A DNA stretch of 64,000 bases from Candidatus Nitronereus thalassa (GCF_032191465.1 NZ_JAQOUE010000001.1:930001-994000); one strand, 5' to 3'. Counted from the stretch's first letter, positions 44,854 to 54,376 are shown. A program made the numbers and translations. Notes: generated by a model not told the origin, from the sequence alone.

Positions 44854-45624
44854 CTATTCACATTTCGGTGCAATTCTTTGGCAAGCCAACAACACCCAAG
44901 CTATGGCGAGGGCTGCAATTACATGCTTCAGAGAATGACCACTAATCACTTCGGTTACGAAAAAAATTTCACCATCGAAGTATTCCACGACTTTTGCTAA
45001 AAGATACGTACCTAATGTGGCCCAGAGAAAAGGAGCGAGCAAAGACCGAGTTCCAAAGAGAATCAGCATGACAGGAATGAGAAATATGGGTAGAAATTGC
45101 ACCACAACGTAAGGACGAAGATCTCCCACACCCCACAACTCAGTTACATACCAGTAACCAATTGAAACAACCCCAATCCCTATCAGAGGCCACAGCAGGA
45201 CTTTCCCGACTTTAGGGGATACGCAATCACTAATAACAATGGTGAGAAATGCCATAAACGACACGGTCATGGGTAACCGATCCCATACAAGGGTGGCATT
45301 ATTGGGATTGACATGATAATAGGCCGATCCTACCCCAATGAGTACCACGCCCCCAAAAAACAGTTTGTAGGCTGTCCCTATGTGAGCAGATACCGACACT
45401 CCACCGCGGGAATGCGATGCTAACAACCCGATAATTCCCACTAGAATAAAAAACACATTACTCACCACGTTAAGAAAATTGGGAATGCCCACAAAAGGCC
45501 GTGAATCCGCAAAGCTATGATAAAGAGAATCTTGGGGAATACGATCAAGAAAAAAGGGTAAGACCAGCCCCAGACCGACTACCCCGAGTAAGGTTCCGTG
45601 CCTCCAATTCCACCGGGGCCACAT
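44854..45624 (-). CDS. CREST/alkaline-ceramidase-like membrane hydrolase
   Basis: A 256-residue membrane protein with about seven hydrophobic segments. Conserved motifs of the ceramidase branch of the CREST superfamily are present: YHSFADSR at about residue 35, NVVSNVFFILVG, SAYYHVNPNNATLVWDRLPM at about 120 and a final segment with GHSLKHVIAAL. These Ser, Asp and His residues form the zinc site in alkaline ceramidases. The ATG at 45624 is divergent from the next gene. Activity on ceramide-like lipids is family-based; bacterial members are mostly uncharacterised. Confidence 0.78.
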   Translation of the reverse strand: MWPRWNWRHGTLLGVVGLGLVLPFFLDRIPQDSLYHSFADSRPFVGIPNFLNVVSNVFFILVGIIGLLASHSRGGVSVSAHIGTAYKLFFGGVVLIGVGSAYYHVNPNNATLVWDRLPMTVSFMAFLTIVISDCVSPKVGKVLLWPLIGIGVVSIGYWYVTELWGVGDLRPYVVVQFLPIFLIPVMLILFGTRSLLAPFLWATLGTYLLAKVVEYFDGEIFFVTEVISGHSLKHVIAALAIAWVLLACQRIAPKCE

Positions 45625-45966
45625 GAATCACCTCCCTACACCACGAAGACTCTACGGTTTGCCACGGTTTTCCACCCACCTAGAAATACGCAGCTGCAAT
45701 ACCGTACAATCACTCCGAAATCTTTAGCCGATTGGCGCATTCAGTTGCAGATCCCTTCTCACCCACATATTTGGATTGCCCGCGTCATTGGCATCATCGC
45801 GATTGCCTCGGGGTTTGTGCTCGGAATCGAAGGGTTGGACCAACCCGATTCGATATGGCTACCAACCGCTTTGGGGTTAATCTTGACAGGTCTTTGCGCA
45901 CAAGGCTATGCCTTCTACCGTACCATCACAGATAAAATTCACCCACAGGATAAAAAGGATTCATGA
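45598..45966 (+). CDS. Small membrane protein (two hydrophobic segments)
   Basis: Up to 122 residues, not recognised. Two hydrophobic helices are visible: IWIARVIGIIAIASGFVL and LPTALGLILTGLCAQGYAF. The stop overlaps the start of the next gene (ATGATG), which supports real translation. The start is uncertain: the GTG at 45598 lies inside the first codons of the divergent ceramidase-like gene, and a start further in is likely. It is probably co-transcribed with the lipoprotein and RlmL-like genes that follow. Confidence 0.5.
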   Translation: MPPIPPGPHESPPYTTKTLRFATVFHPPRNTQLQYRTITPKSLADWRIQLQIPSHPHIWIARVIGIIAIASGFVLGIEGLDQPDSIWLPTALGLILTGLCAQGYAFYRTITDKIHPQDKKDS

Positions 45967-46412
45967 TGTTGTTCCGCTTATTTCCAACTTGTACCCGTTC
46001 ACCTTTGGCTACCCCGCTGGTTTGGGTGGTTTTGACCTGTGTAATAGCCTCATTAGGAGCCTGTACCCATTGGCGTGAATCTTACCTAAAAGGCGCGGTC
46101 GAGGAAGCCACTCAAGAAAATGTCATGGCAAAGCTTGGAGATCCGTGGCGAAAAAAAGAATCCTTATTAAATGGGGAATCAACCTGGATTTATCGCTACA
46201 CCCTTACCAAAAGCGAACTCGACCCGATGGGCTTTAACACCTTAGGCAAAGGGGTGAGCCAGGCCGCCAACACCGCGGCATCCATGATTGGACAAGGTGA
46301 TCCAAACCTTGGGGTGGATAAACCTCGATGCTTTCACTATGTGCTCACCTTTGATGCTTCCAAAATTCTGAAGTCTTGGGTACGCGAGTTTTGTGCTGAC
46401 ACTTCTTTATGA
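45963..46412 (+). CDS. Small lipoprotein (SmpA/OmlA-like)
   Basis: A 149-residue protein with a hydrophobic segment at about 18-33 and lipobox SLGAC with Cys34. The mature part begins with about 20 polar residues, then ENVMAKLGDPWRKKESLLNG and STWIYRY, a pattern like the helix-then-strand SmpA/OmlA (BamE-like) fold. It is longer than BamE, and a role in outer-membrane assembly is only suggestive. Either ATG at 45963 or 45966 could be used. Its stop overlaps the next gene by ATGA. Confidence 0.7.
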   Translation: MMLFRLFPTCTRSPLATPLVWVVLTCVIASLGACTHWRESYLKGAVEEATQENVMAKLGDPWRKKESLLNGESTWIYRYTLTKSELDPMGFNTLGKGVSQAANTAASMIGQGDPNLGVDKPRCFHYVLTFDASKILKSWVREFCADTSL

Positions 46413-47590
46413 CCCTCCCACGACTATCAACGTTTTTTGCCCCATGCCCACGAGGACTGGAAGCGGTCCTGTGCAACGAACTCACTCAATTACAAGCCCT
46501 CCAACCCGGCCCTCTCAAGGGAGGTGTCCGATTTCGCGGACCATTTGACTTGTGTTATCGCGTGAATCTCCACAGCCGAATTGCCAGTCGCGTGTTATGG
46601 GCCCTCTCTGAAGGGTCCTATCAGAATGAACATGACATTTATGAAGCCGCATTGAATCTCCCCTGGCCTTCTTGGTTTTCAGTGCGTAATCGAATCAAGG
46701 TTCATGTCAGTGCTCACCATAGTCCACTTCCTAGCCTGGAATTTGTTACACTACGAATTAAAGACGCAATCTGTGATCATTTCCGCAAGACCATAGGCAA
46801 ACGACCTGACGTAGACACCCAGGCTCCCGACATGAGCATTTATGCCTATCTCGATGAGAAAACTTTCACCTTTTATCTTGATACCACAGGAGAACCCCTT
46901 TTCAAACGAGGTTACCGGAAAGTCCAAGGCTCTTCACCATTACGAGAAAATTTGGCCGCTGGCATATTGAATTTGGCTGGATGGACACCCGGACAGGTCT
47001 TGCTCGATCCCATGTGTGGCAGCGGAACATTTTTATTGGAGGCAGCTCAAATGGCGGCGAATATCGCCCCAGGGATCAACCGGTCCTTCGCCTTTGAAAA
47101 AATTTTACACTTTGATGAAAAAACTTGGACGGCCTTGCGCAAGGAAAATCAGGTCGCCCAACAACCGATTCCATCTGATACTCTCTTTGGGTTTGATTAT
47201 CATCCAGAAGCCGTCAAATCTGCAAAGACTAATGTGAATGCGGCTGGATTTGGTGACTGCATCTCCATTCAACAAGCCGATATTCTAGAGATTCAACCGC
47301 CCGCTCCTGAAGGATGGCTGATCACCAATCCTCCATATGGAGTCCGGAGCGGGCAGGACATGAATCTTGATGAATGGTACCCGCTTCTTGGAGATGCCCT
47401 CAAACGGCACTTTCCAGGATGGCGGACATTTTTCTTCACGGCAGACTTTGGATTACCCAAACGCATAAGGCTATCGGCGGCACGACGAACACCGTTATAT
47501 AATGGTGCCCTCGAATGTCGGCTCTTTGAATATCCAATTGTTCACGGCAGCCATCGATCTCACCCCACTCCCGCAACTATTTCTCCCTAA
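46409..47590 (+). CDS. THUMP-domain RNA methyltransferase (RlmL N-terminal type)
   Basis: A 393-residue class I methyltransferase with an N-terminal THUMP region (about residues 50-155, with RPDVDTQAPDMSIYAYL) and a C-terminal Rossmann core: DPMCGSGTFLLEAA at about 208 and the catalytic ITNPPYG at about 310. The NPPY motif means base N-methylation, as in the m2G-forming half of RlmL or in YpsC-type proteins. The ATG overlaps the upstream stop by four bases. The length fits the single-domain form lacking the RlmK half. Likely substrate is 23S rRNA. Confidence 0.9.
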   Translation: MTLPRLSTFFAPCPRGLEAVLCNELTQLQALQPGPLKGGVRFRGPFDLCYRVNLHSRIASRVLWALSEGSYQNEHDIYEAALNLPWPSWFSVRNRIKVHVSAHHSPLPSLEFVTLRIKDAICDHFRKTIGKRPDVDTQAPDMSIYAYLDEKTFTFYLDTTGEPLFKRGYRKVQGSSPLRENLAAGILNLAGWTPGQVLLDPMCGSGTFLLEAAQMAANIAPGINRSFAFEKILHFDEKTWTALRKENQVAQQPIPSDTLFGFDYHPEAVKSAKTNVNAAGFGDCISIQQADILEIQPPAPEGWLITNPPYGVRSGQDMNLDEWYPLLGDALKRHFPGWRTFFFTADFGLPKRIRLSAARRTPLYNGALECRLFEYPIVHGSHRSHPTPATISP

Positions 47591-47679
47591 CTGGACGTGC
47601 ACCCATGCCAAACATTTACAAAAGCGGCGCATTCCTCCAGCAATGCTTCTCCGTTCACCCCTTATCCCTAAGTTTCAAG

Positions 47680-47952
47680 ATGCTGACGCTTCCAGACAAA
47701 CTTGGCATTGCTTGCGTCAATTGCAAATCCCGTCATCGCCTCACTATCGGAACGATTTCTCGAATTATTGGAGATTCTGAATCGCACGAAGACGGTGCCG
47801 CCATGAGTTTGGAGACCTGTGTCACCCAACATCAAGCCGCCTTACATGTGACCGAAGTGAATGTGGATCGAGACATTATCCAATTCCGTTGCCGAGAATG
47901 TAAGGTGGGCTTTCAAACCATAATTACGCTCTACGAAACCTACCAACCTTAA
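47680..47952 (+). CDS. Small zinc-ribbon-like hypothetical protein
   Basis: About 90 residues from the ATG at 47680; an upstream ATG at 47605 adds 25 residues of doubtful quality. Two CxxC pairs (CVNC and CREC) separated by about 55 residues suggest a zinc-binding fold. The region between them is polar. No family was recognised. It is 89 bases after the RNA methyltransferase gene on the same strand and may be co-transcribed with it. Confidence 0.55.
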   Translation: MLTLPDKLGIACVNCKSRHRLTIGTISRIIGDSESHEDGAAMSLETCVTQHQAALHVTEVNVDRDIIQFRCRECKVGFQTIITLYETYQP

Positions 47953-48065
47953 AAAACGTCGCTCGTTGTTTGTATCTCGTTGCTCGCAACAATATAAAGA
48001 CATGCTCAAAATTGTGAGTTACGACACACCGCCATCACCTTGATCCGAGGTCTTAAAAAATAGAC

Positions 48066-48100
48066 AAAAAAAGAGCCGCCCCTAATGGAACGGCTCTTTT
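48066..48100 (-). terminator. Rho-independent terminator of the peroxiredoxin gene
   Basis: Stem AAAAGAGCCG (48069-48078) and CGGCTCTTTT (48091-48100) pair perfectly with a 12-base loop. In the minus-strand transcript the hairpin is followed by a run of U (48066-48072), giving a standard terminator 28 bases downstream of the peroxiredoxin stop. Confidence 0.9.
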
Positions 48101-48127
48101 CGAAAGAACGAGGCTTGCGAGAAGGTC

Positions 48128-48763
48128 TTACTTGTTGGGCTGTGGCGTGAACCGAAGGTAAGGCTTCACGGCCCGGTGGCCCTTGGGAAATTTGGAGGGA
48201 ATTTCTTCGTCCTTCACCGCAGGGACAATGATACAATCTTCCCCGTCCTTCCAATTGGCAGGGGTAGCCACTTGATGTTTGGCCGTCAATTGCAATGAGT
48301 CCACCACACGAAGAATTTCATCAAAATTTCTTCCAGTCGATGCTGGATAGGTAAGCGTTAGTTTCACTTTCTTGTCAGGTCCGATCACAAACACCGAACG
48401 CACCGTCATATTATCTAACGCATTGGGATGAATCATGTCATACAAATTCGCGACCGTGCGATCTGGATCAGCAATGATGGGATAACTCACCGAACAATTT
48501 TGTGTTTCATTAATATCATTAACCCAGCCTTTATGAGAATCCAGGGGATCAACACTCACCGCGAGCACTTTTACATTTCGCTTTTTAAACTCATTCGTGA
48601 TTTTTGCCACCGCCCCCAACTCCGTGGTACACACCGGAGTAAAATCTTTAGGATGGGAAAATAAAATACCCCAACTATCACCAAGCCATTCATGAAATTT
48701 TATCGTTCCTGCTGTCGTTTCCGCCGTAAAATCTGGGGCCACATCGCCTAATCGAATTGCCAT
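48128..48763 (-). CDS. 1-Cys peroxiredoxin (Prx6/AhpC-TSA family)
   Basis: A 211-residue peroxiredoxin. The peroxidatic Cys45 is in FTPVCTTEL. The C-terminal extension with KDGEDCIIVPAV and KGHRAVKPYLRF is typical of the Prx6 group; the second Cys (in EDC) is not in the usual resolving position. It reduces hydrogen peroxide and organic peroxides in the cytoplasm. GAGGAGGAAT precedes the ATG at 48763. A single-gene unit closed by its own terminator. Confidence 0.93.
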   Translation of the reverse strand: MAIRLGDVAPDFTAETTAGTIKFHEWLGDSWGILFSHPKDFTPVCTTELGAVAKITNEFKKRNVKVLAVSVDPLDSHKGWVNDINETQNCSVSYPIIADPDRTVANLYDMIHPNALDNMTVRSVFVIGPDKKVKLTLTYPASTGRNFDEILRVVDSLQLTAKHQVATPANWKDGEDCIIVPAVKDEEIPSKFPKGHRAVKPYLRFTPQPNK

Positions 48764-48943
48764 AATCTATTCCTCCTCATGAATTAAACTGTCGAAAAAT
48801 TATAGGCCCAGAGCAGGATCAGTTCCATAATATCCCACCCTTTCGTAATTGCCGAAAAGTATACGCCTACCGCAAAAAACGAGTCAACTTGGCCAGGCCA
48901 TAGAAATAATTGAAATATTTGGTACATTTTGATTTCCAGACAT

Positions 48944-48976
48944 AAAAAAAGGGAGGCTTTTAGCCTCCCTTTTTTT
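48944..48976. terminator. Bidirectional terminator downstream of the cold-shock gene
   Basis: Stem AAAAAAAGGGAGGC paired with GCCTCCCTTTTTTT around a five-base loop. The T-run on the plus strand and the A-run on the other side make it usable in both directions. It lies 54 bases after the cold-shock gene stop on the minus strand. Confidence 0.88.
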
Positions 48977-49030
48977 CCTAATTTTTATAAACTGTCTGAA
49001 TAAAACTTATCGCTCTTCTATCCCAATAGG

Positions 49031-49264
49031 TCAGCCAGCAGACTCTTGGGCCGCGTGAGTTTTCACAACGTTAGCAGCCTGTGGACCTTTAGCGCCTTCC
49101 ACCAAATCAAATTCAACCGGTTCTCCCTCCTTCAAGGTTTTAAATCCTTCTCCTTGCAAGGCAGAATAATGAACAAATACATCCTGTTCACCGTCGACAC
49201 GAATAAATCCAAATCCTTTCCGATCATTAAACCATTTGACCACTCCCGTCTTTCTTTCACTCAC
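49031..49264 (-). CDS. Cold-shock protein (CspA family)
   Basis: A 77-residue single-stranded nucleic-acid-binding protein. RNP1 KGFGFI at residues 16-21 and RNP2 VFVHY at 29-33 are present, and the length matches the family. The start is a GTG preceded by AAGGAGG seven bases upstream. It acts as an RNA chaperone. Upstream is an A+T-rich stretch holding a GCCGCA/TGCGGC hairpin at about 49333-49363, which may lie in the 5' leader of its mRNA. Confidence 0.95.
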   Translation of the reverse strand: MSERKTGVVKWFNDRKGFGFIRVDGEQDVFVHYSALQGEGFKTLKEGEPVEFDLVEGAKGPQAANVVKTHAAQESAG

Positions 49265-49966
49265 AGCTTCCTCCTTATTCCCGGACCTTGGAAAGTAATT
49301 TCCCCGATTACAAGCAGGCCCTAAAATAAATAAGCCGCATAAGGACTTTTCGCCCTCTGCGGCATCTTATAAAAAAGAATTCTCATTATAAAAACCAAAA
49401 TAATAAAGGCACGATCTACCATAGCCACCAGAATATGTCAATAACAATACGCAATATCATTTAATCTAAAATAATTTGAGGATTTGAATACCATTTAACC
49501 CCTCCAATTTCATAATTTTTCAAAGACCACATAGACCTTTCCACGCCTCAAAAATTATCCCTGCACATTTTTCCTAGCAAAGTGGGCTTCGACATTGTCC
49601 TCAAACCCTTGAAAACGACCCGTTAATTCTACATTTACGTATATATACTGAAATCACCTCACTGCACCCTAAGCATTCTCACTCACAATTCATTCGTTCA
49701 CAAACAATTTTAACTACTTGTTTTTATTATTTTTTTTATGTCCAAAACATAAAGGCATCGTTATTGCTGATCCCGGTACTGATTTAAACGAATTCAAACA
49801 AAAAATTTCCATCACAGGCCCAAAATTTTAAATGGGCAATTTTTTATTAGGCACTATAGGCAGGTTTTTCACTTAACTAAATTAATCTAGGTATAAAAAC
49901 TTAATTTTTATTCCAGAAAACAAAGAAAAGATATCACCCCAAGAAGAAAACCCCATGGAGCGCATA
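49265..49966. other. A+T-rich intergenic region between divergent cold-shock and repeat-protein genes
   Basis: About 700 bases without a supported gene. It carries the hairpin near 49333-49363 on the side of the cold-shock gene and a short GCCCA/TGGGC hairpin with a following T-run at 49818-49848. It must hold promoters for two divergent genes. No CRISPR, tRNA or repeated units were found in it. Confidence 0.45.
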
Positions 49967-52900
49967 ATGAAGAGTGTTCAATCCCTGATCCGAATAACGA
50001 CATTTCCAATCATACCGTTTTTACTTCTTACGAACTTTTCTTTGCTATTGGCTCCTCAAACTACATCCGGGACTACTTCAGAGACTGGGACATTAAGTTG
50101 GTCACCAAATCCTGAACCAGACTTGGCCGGATATGAAATTTTTTTTGGAGACCAACCTGGTGTTTACAACCACCCCAATTCACCCATTTCTGTTGGGAAC
50201 GTGACAAACTACACCTTTCCGACCGGAACACTCTTACCAGGTATTACCTACTCTTTCGCGCTAAAAGCCAAAGACGATTCCAATAACATGAGTGGCCTCT
50301 CCCAGGAAATCACAGGTGGCCTTCCTCCGGTCATTACCTTTCCCACGATTTCAATCACATCCCCAGTGAATGGGTCCACTATTTCAGGAATTGTTCTAGT
50401 CTCTGCCAATGCGAGTGACGTTTCAGGAATTAACCATGTTCAATTCTTTTTGGATGGTAGTCCCCTAGGAGCCCCAGACACATCCGCACCGTTTGCTATT
50501 AACTGGAATACTTCGGGACTGGTAGGCACTCATACCTTAGCCGCACGAGCACGTAATAATACGGGTCAGGAAACAACCACTCCAGCCATTTTAGTTACGC
50601 TCGGTGGCCCGACGGGGTCTCCCGAGATCGCTTGGGAAGCCACCCACCAAAATACCGGGGCGTCATGGACCAACTCCAGTTGGCATGATCGCAGTTTCCG
50701 TGTCTTGCTCGACGGGGCCGCCATTACCCGCTCCGGCACCACCGTGCAACTGACCCTCCACGGCCGCTCCTCCGGAAATTACACCCTCCAGCGCGTCTCG
50801 TTGGTTCGCCGCGACGGCACCTCCCTCGATGGCGTCGATAGCTCCTTCACCCACGTCACCTTTGGCAGTTCCTGGAATGCCGGCGTCACCGTCCCCGCCG
50901 GCGACTCCATCACCAGTGATCCCATTGCCTTCGACCTTCTCGCCGGGCAGGATGTCTTTCTCTCCTTTTGGGTCCCCGCCGGCTCCCCCACCGTCTATTT
51001 CCCCGGCGGCAGCCAAACCACGGCCTGGACCATCACAGGCAACGATATCACCTCCACGATTGATTGGGAGGGCCATACCATCTCCGAAAGCAATAGCAAC
51101 GTCTATGTGGCAGACACCTTGGAAGTGCTGGCCACGAATGGGCCAACGCCCTTGCCCCTGACCGTGACCCTCGCCGGCACCGGCGCCGGTACCGTCACCA
51201 GCCAGGATAGTACTCTGAGTTGTCCCGGGGGCTGCTCCCAGAACTACCCCGCAGGCACCACGGTAACTTTGACAGCCCAGGCCGCCGCCGGCTCCTCCTT
51301 TCAAGGCTGGTCCGGTGCAGGCTGCTCCGGGACCGGGTCCTGCCTCGTGACACTCCAGCAAGCAACCGTCGTCTCAGCGAATTTTGTCACCGTCTCCCCG
51401 CCCCCTGACTCGACACCACCAACCGTGGCCATCATGAATCCGGCACCCGGCGGACTGGTTTCGGGCATCGTGTCGATTGCCGCCACGGCCTCTGACAATA
51501 TTGGGGTCGCCGGCGTCCGGTTTTATGTAAATAATTCTCCCCTCGGCAACGAAGACACCCAAGCGCCCTATACAATCAATTGGGACACCACTGGACTTGC
51601 TCCCAATACGTATGAACTCAAAGCTCTTGCCCGCGATGTCGCGGGTAATGAAAGTCTCTCGGGCATCGTCCCAGTTACGCTCGGTGGCCCGACGGGGTCT
51701 CCCGAGATCGCTTGGGAAGCCACCCACCAAAATACCGGGGCGTCATGGACCAACTCCAGTTGGCATGATCGCAGTTTCCGTGTCTTGCTCGACGGGGCCG
51801 CCATTACCCGCTCCGGCACCACCGTGCAACTGACCCTCCACGGCCGCTCCTCCGGAAATTACACCCTCCAGCGCGTCTCGTTGGTTCGCCGCGACGGCAC
51901 CTCCCTCGATGGCGTCGATAGCTCCTTCACCCACGTCACCTTTGGCAGTTCCTGGAATGCCGGCGTCACCGTCCCCGCCGGCGACTCCATCACCAGTGAT
52001 CCCATTGCCTTCGACCTTCTCGCCGGGCAGGATGTCTTTCTCTCCTTTTGGGTCCCCGCCGGCTCCCCCACCGTCTATTTCCCCGGCGGCAGCCAAACCA
52101 CGGCCTGGACCATCACAGGCAACGATATCACCTCCACGATTGATTGGGAGGGCCATACCATCTCCGAAAGCAATAGCAACGTCTATGTGGCAGACACCTT
52201 GGAAGTGCTGGCCACGAATGGGCCAACGCCCTTGCCCCTGACCGTGACCCTCGCCGGCACCGGCGCCGGTACCGTCACCAGCCAGGATAGTACTCTGAGT
52301 TGTCCCGGGGGCTGCTCCCAGAACTACCCCGCAGGCACCACGGTAACTTTGACAGCCCAGGCCGCCGCCGGCTCCTCCTTTCAAGGCTGGTCCGGTGCAG
52401 GCTGCTCCGGGACCGGGTCCTGCCTCGTGACACTCCAGCAAGCAACCGTCGTCTCAGCGAATTTTGTCACCGTCTCCCCGCCCCCTGACTCGACACCACC
52501 AACCGTGGCCATCATGAATCCGGCACCCGGCGGACTGGTTTCGGGCATCGTGTCGATTGCCGCCACGGCCTCTGACAATATTGGGGTCGCCGGCGTCCGG
52601 TTTTATGTAAATAATTCTCCCCTCGGCAACGAAGACACCCAAGCGCCCTATACAATCAATTGGGACACCACTGGACTTGCTCCCAATACGTATGAACTCA
52701 AAGCTCTTGCCCGCGATGTCGCGGGTAATGAAAGTCTCTCGGGCATCGTCCCAGTTACGCTCGGTGGCCCGACGGGGTCTCCCGAGATCGCTTGGGAAGC
52801 CACCCACCAAAATACCGGGGCGTCATGGACCAACTCCAGTTGGCATGATCGCAGTTTCCGTGTCTTGCTCGACGGGGCCGCCATTACCCGCTCCGGCACC

Positions 52901-54376
52901 ACCGTGCAACTGACCCTCCACGGCCGCTCCTCCGGAAATTACACCCTCCAGCGCGTCTCGTTGGTTCGCCGCGACGGCACCTCCCTCGATGGCGTCGATA
53001 GCTCCTTCACCCACGTCACCTTTGGCAGTTCCTGGAATGCCGGCGTCACCGTCCCCGCCGGCGACTCCATCACCAGTGATCCCATTGCCTTCGACCTTCT
53101 CGCCGGGCAGGATGTCTTTCTCTCCTTTTGGGTCCCCGCCGGCTCCCCCACCGTCTATTTCCCCGGCGGCAGCCAAACCACGGCCTGGACCATCACAGGC
53201 AACGATATCACCTCCACGATTGATTGGGAGGGCCATACCATCTCCGAAAGCAATAGCAACGTCTATGTGGCAGACACCTTGGAAGTGCTGGCCACGAATG
53301 GGCCAACGCCCTTGCCCCTGACCGTGACCCTCGCCGGCACCGGCGCCGGTACCGTCACCAGCCAGGATAGTACTCTGAGTTGTCCCGGGGGCTGCTCCCA
53401 GAACTACCCCGCAGGCACCACGGTAACTTTGACAGCCCAGGCCGCCGCCGGCTCCTCCTTTCAAGGCTGGTCCGGTGCAGGCTGCTCCGGGACCGGGTCC
53501 TGCCTCGTGACACTCCAGCAAGCAACCGTCGTCTCAGCGAATTTTGTCACCGTCTCCCCGCCCCCTGACTCGACACCACCAACCGTGGCCATCATGAATC
53601 CGGCACCCGGCGGACTGGTTTCGGGCATCGTGTCGATTGCCGCCACGGCCTCTGACAATATTGGGGTCGCCGGCGTCCGGTTTTATGTAAATAATTCTCC
53701 CCTCGGCAACGAAGACACCCAAGCGCCCTATACAATCAATTGGGACACCACTGGACTTGCTCCCAATACGTATGAACTCAAAGCTCTTGCCCGCGATGTC
53801 GCGGGTAATGAAAGTCTCTCGGGCATCGTCCCAGTTACGCTCGGTGGCCCGACGGGGTCTCCCGAGATCGCTTGGGAAGCCACCCACCAAAATACCGGGG
53901 CGTCATGGACCAACTCCAGTTGGCATGATCGCAGTTTCCGTGTCTTGCTCGACGGGGCCGCCATTACCCGCTCCGGCACCACCGTGCAACTGACCCTCCA
54001 CGGCCGCTCCTCCGGAAATTACACCCTCCAGCGCGTCTCGTTGGTTCGCCGCGACGGCACCTCCCTCGATGGCGTCGATAGCTCCTTCACCCACGTCACC
54101 TTTGGCAGTTCCTGGAATGCCGGCGTCACCGTCCCCGCCGGCGACTCCATCACCAGTGATCCCATTGCCTTCGACCTTCTCGCCGGGCAGGATGTCTTTC
54201 TCTCCTTTTGGGTCCCCGCCGGCTCCCCCACCGTCTATTTCCCCGGCGGCAGCCAAACCACGGCCTGGACCATCACAGGCAACGATATCACCTCCACGAT
54301 TGATTGGGAGGGCCATACCATCTCCGAAAGCAATAGCAACGTCTATGTGGCAGACACCTTGGAAGTGCTGCCCTAA
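49967..54376 (+). CDS. Secreted tandem-repeat protein (FN3, Ig-like and InlB-type repeat domains)
   Basis: About 1,469 residues. A hydrophobic signal (residues about 13-32) is followed by an FN3-like domain (LSWSPNPEPDLAGYEIFF...) and a first Ig-like domain (SPVNGSTISGIVLVSANASD). From about residue 210 three complete 360-residue units and half of a fourth follow. Each unit has a beta-sandwich part (EIAWEATHQNTGASWTNSSW), an InlB B-repeat-like part (TVTLAGTGAGTVTS... GWSGAGCSGTGSC, with paired Cys) and an Ig-like part (TPPTVAIMNPAPGGLVSG). The ATG at 49967 is chosen because GGAG lies six bases upstream; the ATG at 49955 is also in frame. There is no sorting signal or membrane anchor at the C-terminus, which stops right after a beta-sandwich part (VLP). 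Likely an extracellular or surface adhesion protein. Confidence 0.85.
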   Translation: MKSVQSLIRITTFPIIPFLLLTNFSLLLAPQTTSGTTSETGTLSWSPNPEPDLAGYEIFFGDQPGVYNHPNSPISVGNVTNYTFPTGTLLPGITYSFALKAKDDSNNMSGLSQEITGGLPPVITFPTISITSPVNGSTISGIVLVSANASDVSGINHVQFFLDGSPLGAPDTSAPFAINWNTSGLVGTHTLAARARNNTGQETTTPAILVTLGGPTGSPEIAWEATHQNTGASWTNSSWHDRSFRVLLDGAAITRSGTTVQLTLHGRSSGNYTLQRVSLVRRDGTSLDGVDSSFTHVTFGSSWNAGVTVPAGDSITSDPIAFDLLAGQDVFLSFWVPAGSPTVYFPGGSQTTAWTITGNDITSTIDWEGHTISESNSNVYVADTLEVLATNGPTPLPLTVTLAGTGAGTVTSQDSTLSCPGGCSQNYPAGTTVTLTAQAAAGSSFQGWSGAGCSGTGSCLVTLQQATVVSANFVTVSPPPDSTPPTVAIMNPAPGGLVSGIVSIAATASDNIGVAGVRFYVNNSPLGNEDTQAPYTINWDTTGLAPNTYELKALARDVAGNESLSGIVPVTLGGPTGSPEIAWEATHQNTGASWTNSSWHDRSFRVLLDGAAITRSGTTVQLTLHGRSSGNYTLQRVSLVRRDGTSLDGVDSSFTHVTFGSSWNAGVTVPAGDSITSDPIAFDLLAGQDVFLSFWVPAGSPTVYFPGGSQTTAWTITGNDITSTIDWEGHTISESNSNVYVADTLEVLATNGPTPLPLTVTLAGTGAGTVTSQDSTLSCPGGCSQNYPAGTTVTLTAQAAAGSSFQGWSGAGCSGTGSCLVTLQQATVVSANFVTVSPPPDSTPPTVAIMNPAPGGLVSGIVSIAATASDNIGVAGVRFYVNNSPLGNEDTQAPYTINWDTTGLAPNTYELKALARDVAGNESLSGIVPVTLGGPTGSPEIAWEATHQNTGASWTNSSWHDRSFRVLLDGAAITRSGTTVQLTLHGRSSGNYTLQRVSLVRRDGTSLDGVDSSFTHVTFGSSWNAGVTVPAGDSITSDPIAFDLLAGQDVFLSFWVPAGSPTVYFPGGSQTTAWTITGNDITSTIDWEGHTISESNSNVYVADTLEVLATNGPTPLPLTVTLAGTGAGTVTSQDSTLSCPGGCSQNYPAGTTVTLTAQAAAGSSFQGWSGAGCSGTGSCLVTLQQATVVSANFVTVSPPPDSTPPTVAIMNPAPGGLVSGIVSIAATASDNIGVAGVRFYVNNSPLGNEDTQAPYTINWDTTGLAPNTYELKALARDVAGNESLSGIVPVTLGGPTGSPEIAWEATHQNTGASWTNSSWHDRSFRVLLDGAAITRSGTTVQLTLHGRSSGNYTLQRVSLVRRDGTSLDGVDSSFTHVTFGSSWNAGVTVPAGDSITSDPIAFDLLAGQDVFLSFWVPAGSPTVYFPGGSQTTAWTITGNDITSTIDWEGHTISESNSNVYVADTLEVLP
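50593..54370 (+). repeat. 1,080-bp tandem repeats inside the secreted-protein gene (3.5 copies)
   Basis: Copies run 50593-51672, 51673-52752, 52753-53832 and a partial copy 53833-54370. All bases compared between copies at the same offset are identical. The unit codes for 360 residues and keeps frame. Its G+C is much higher than the flanks: 40 of 60 bases at 50701-50760 against 27 of 60 at 50101-50160. Confidence 0.95.

Noticed and set aside
50663-54316. Long minus-strand frames (up to 232 codons, Gly-rich) antisense to the tandem repeats.
   Set aside because: They recur with the 1,080-bp period and arise from the high G+C of the repeats; no start signals.
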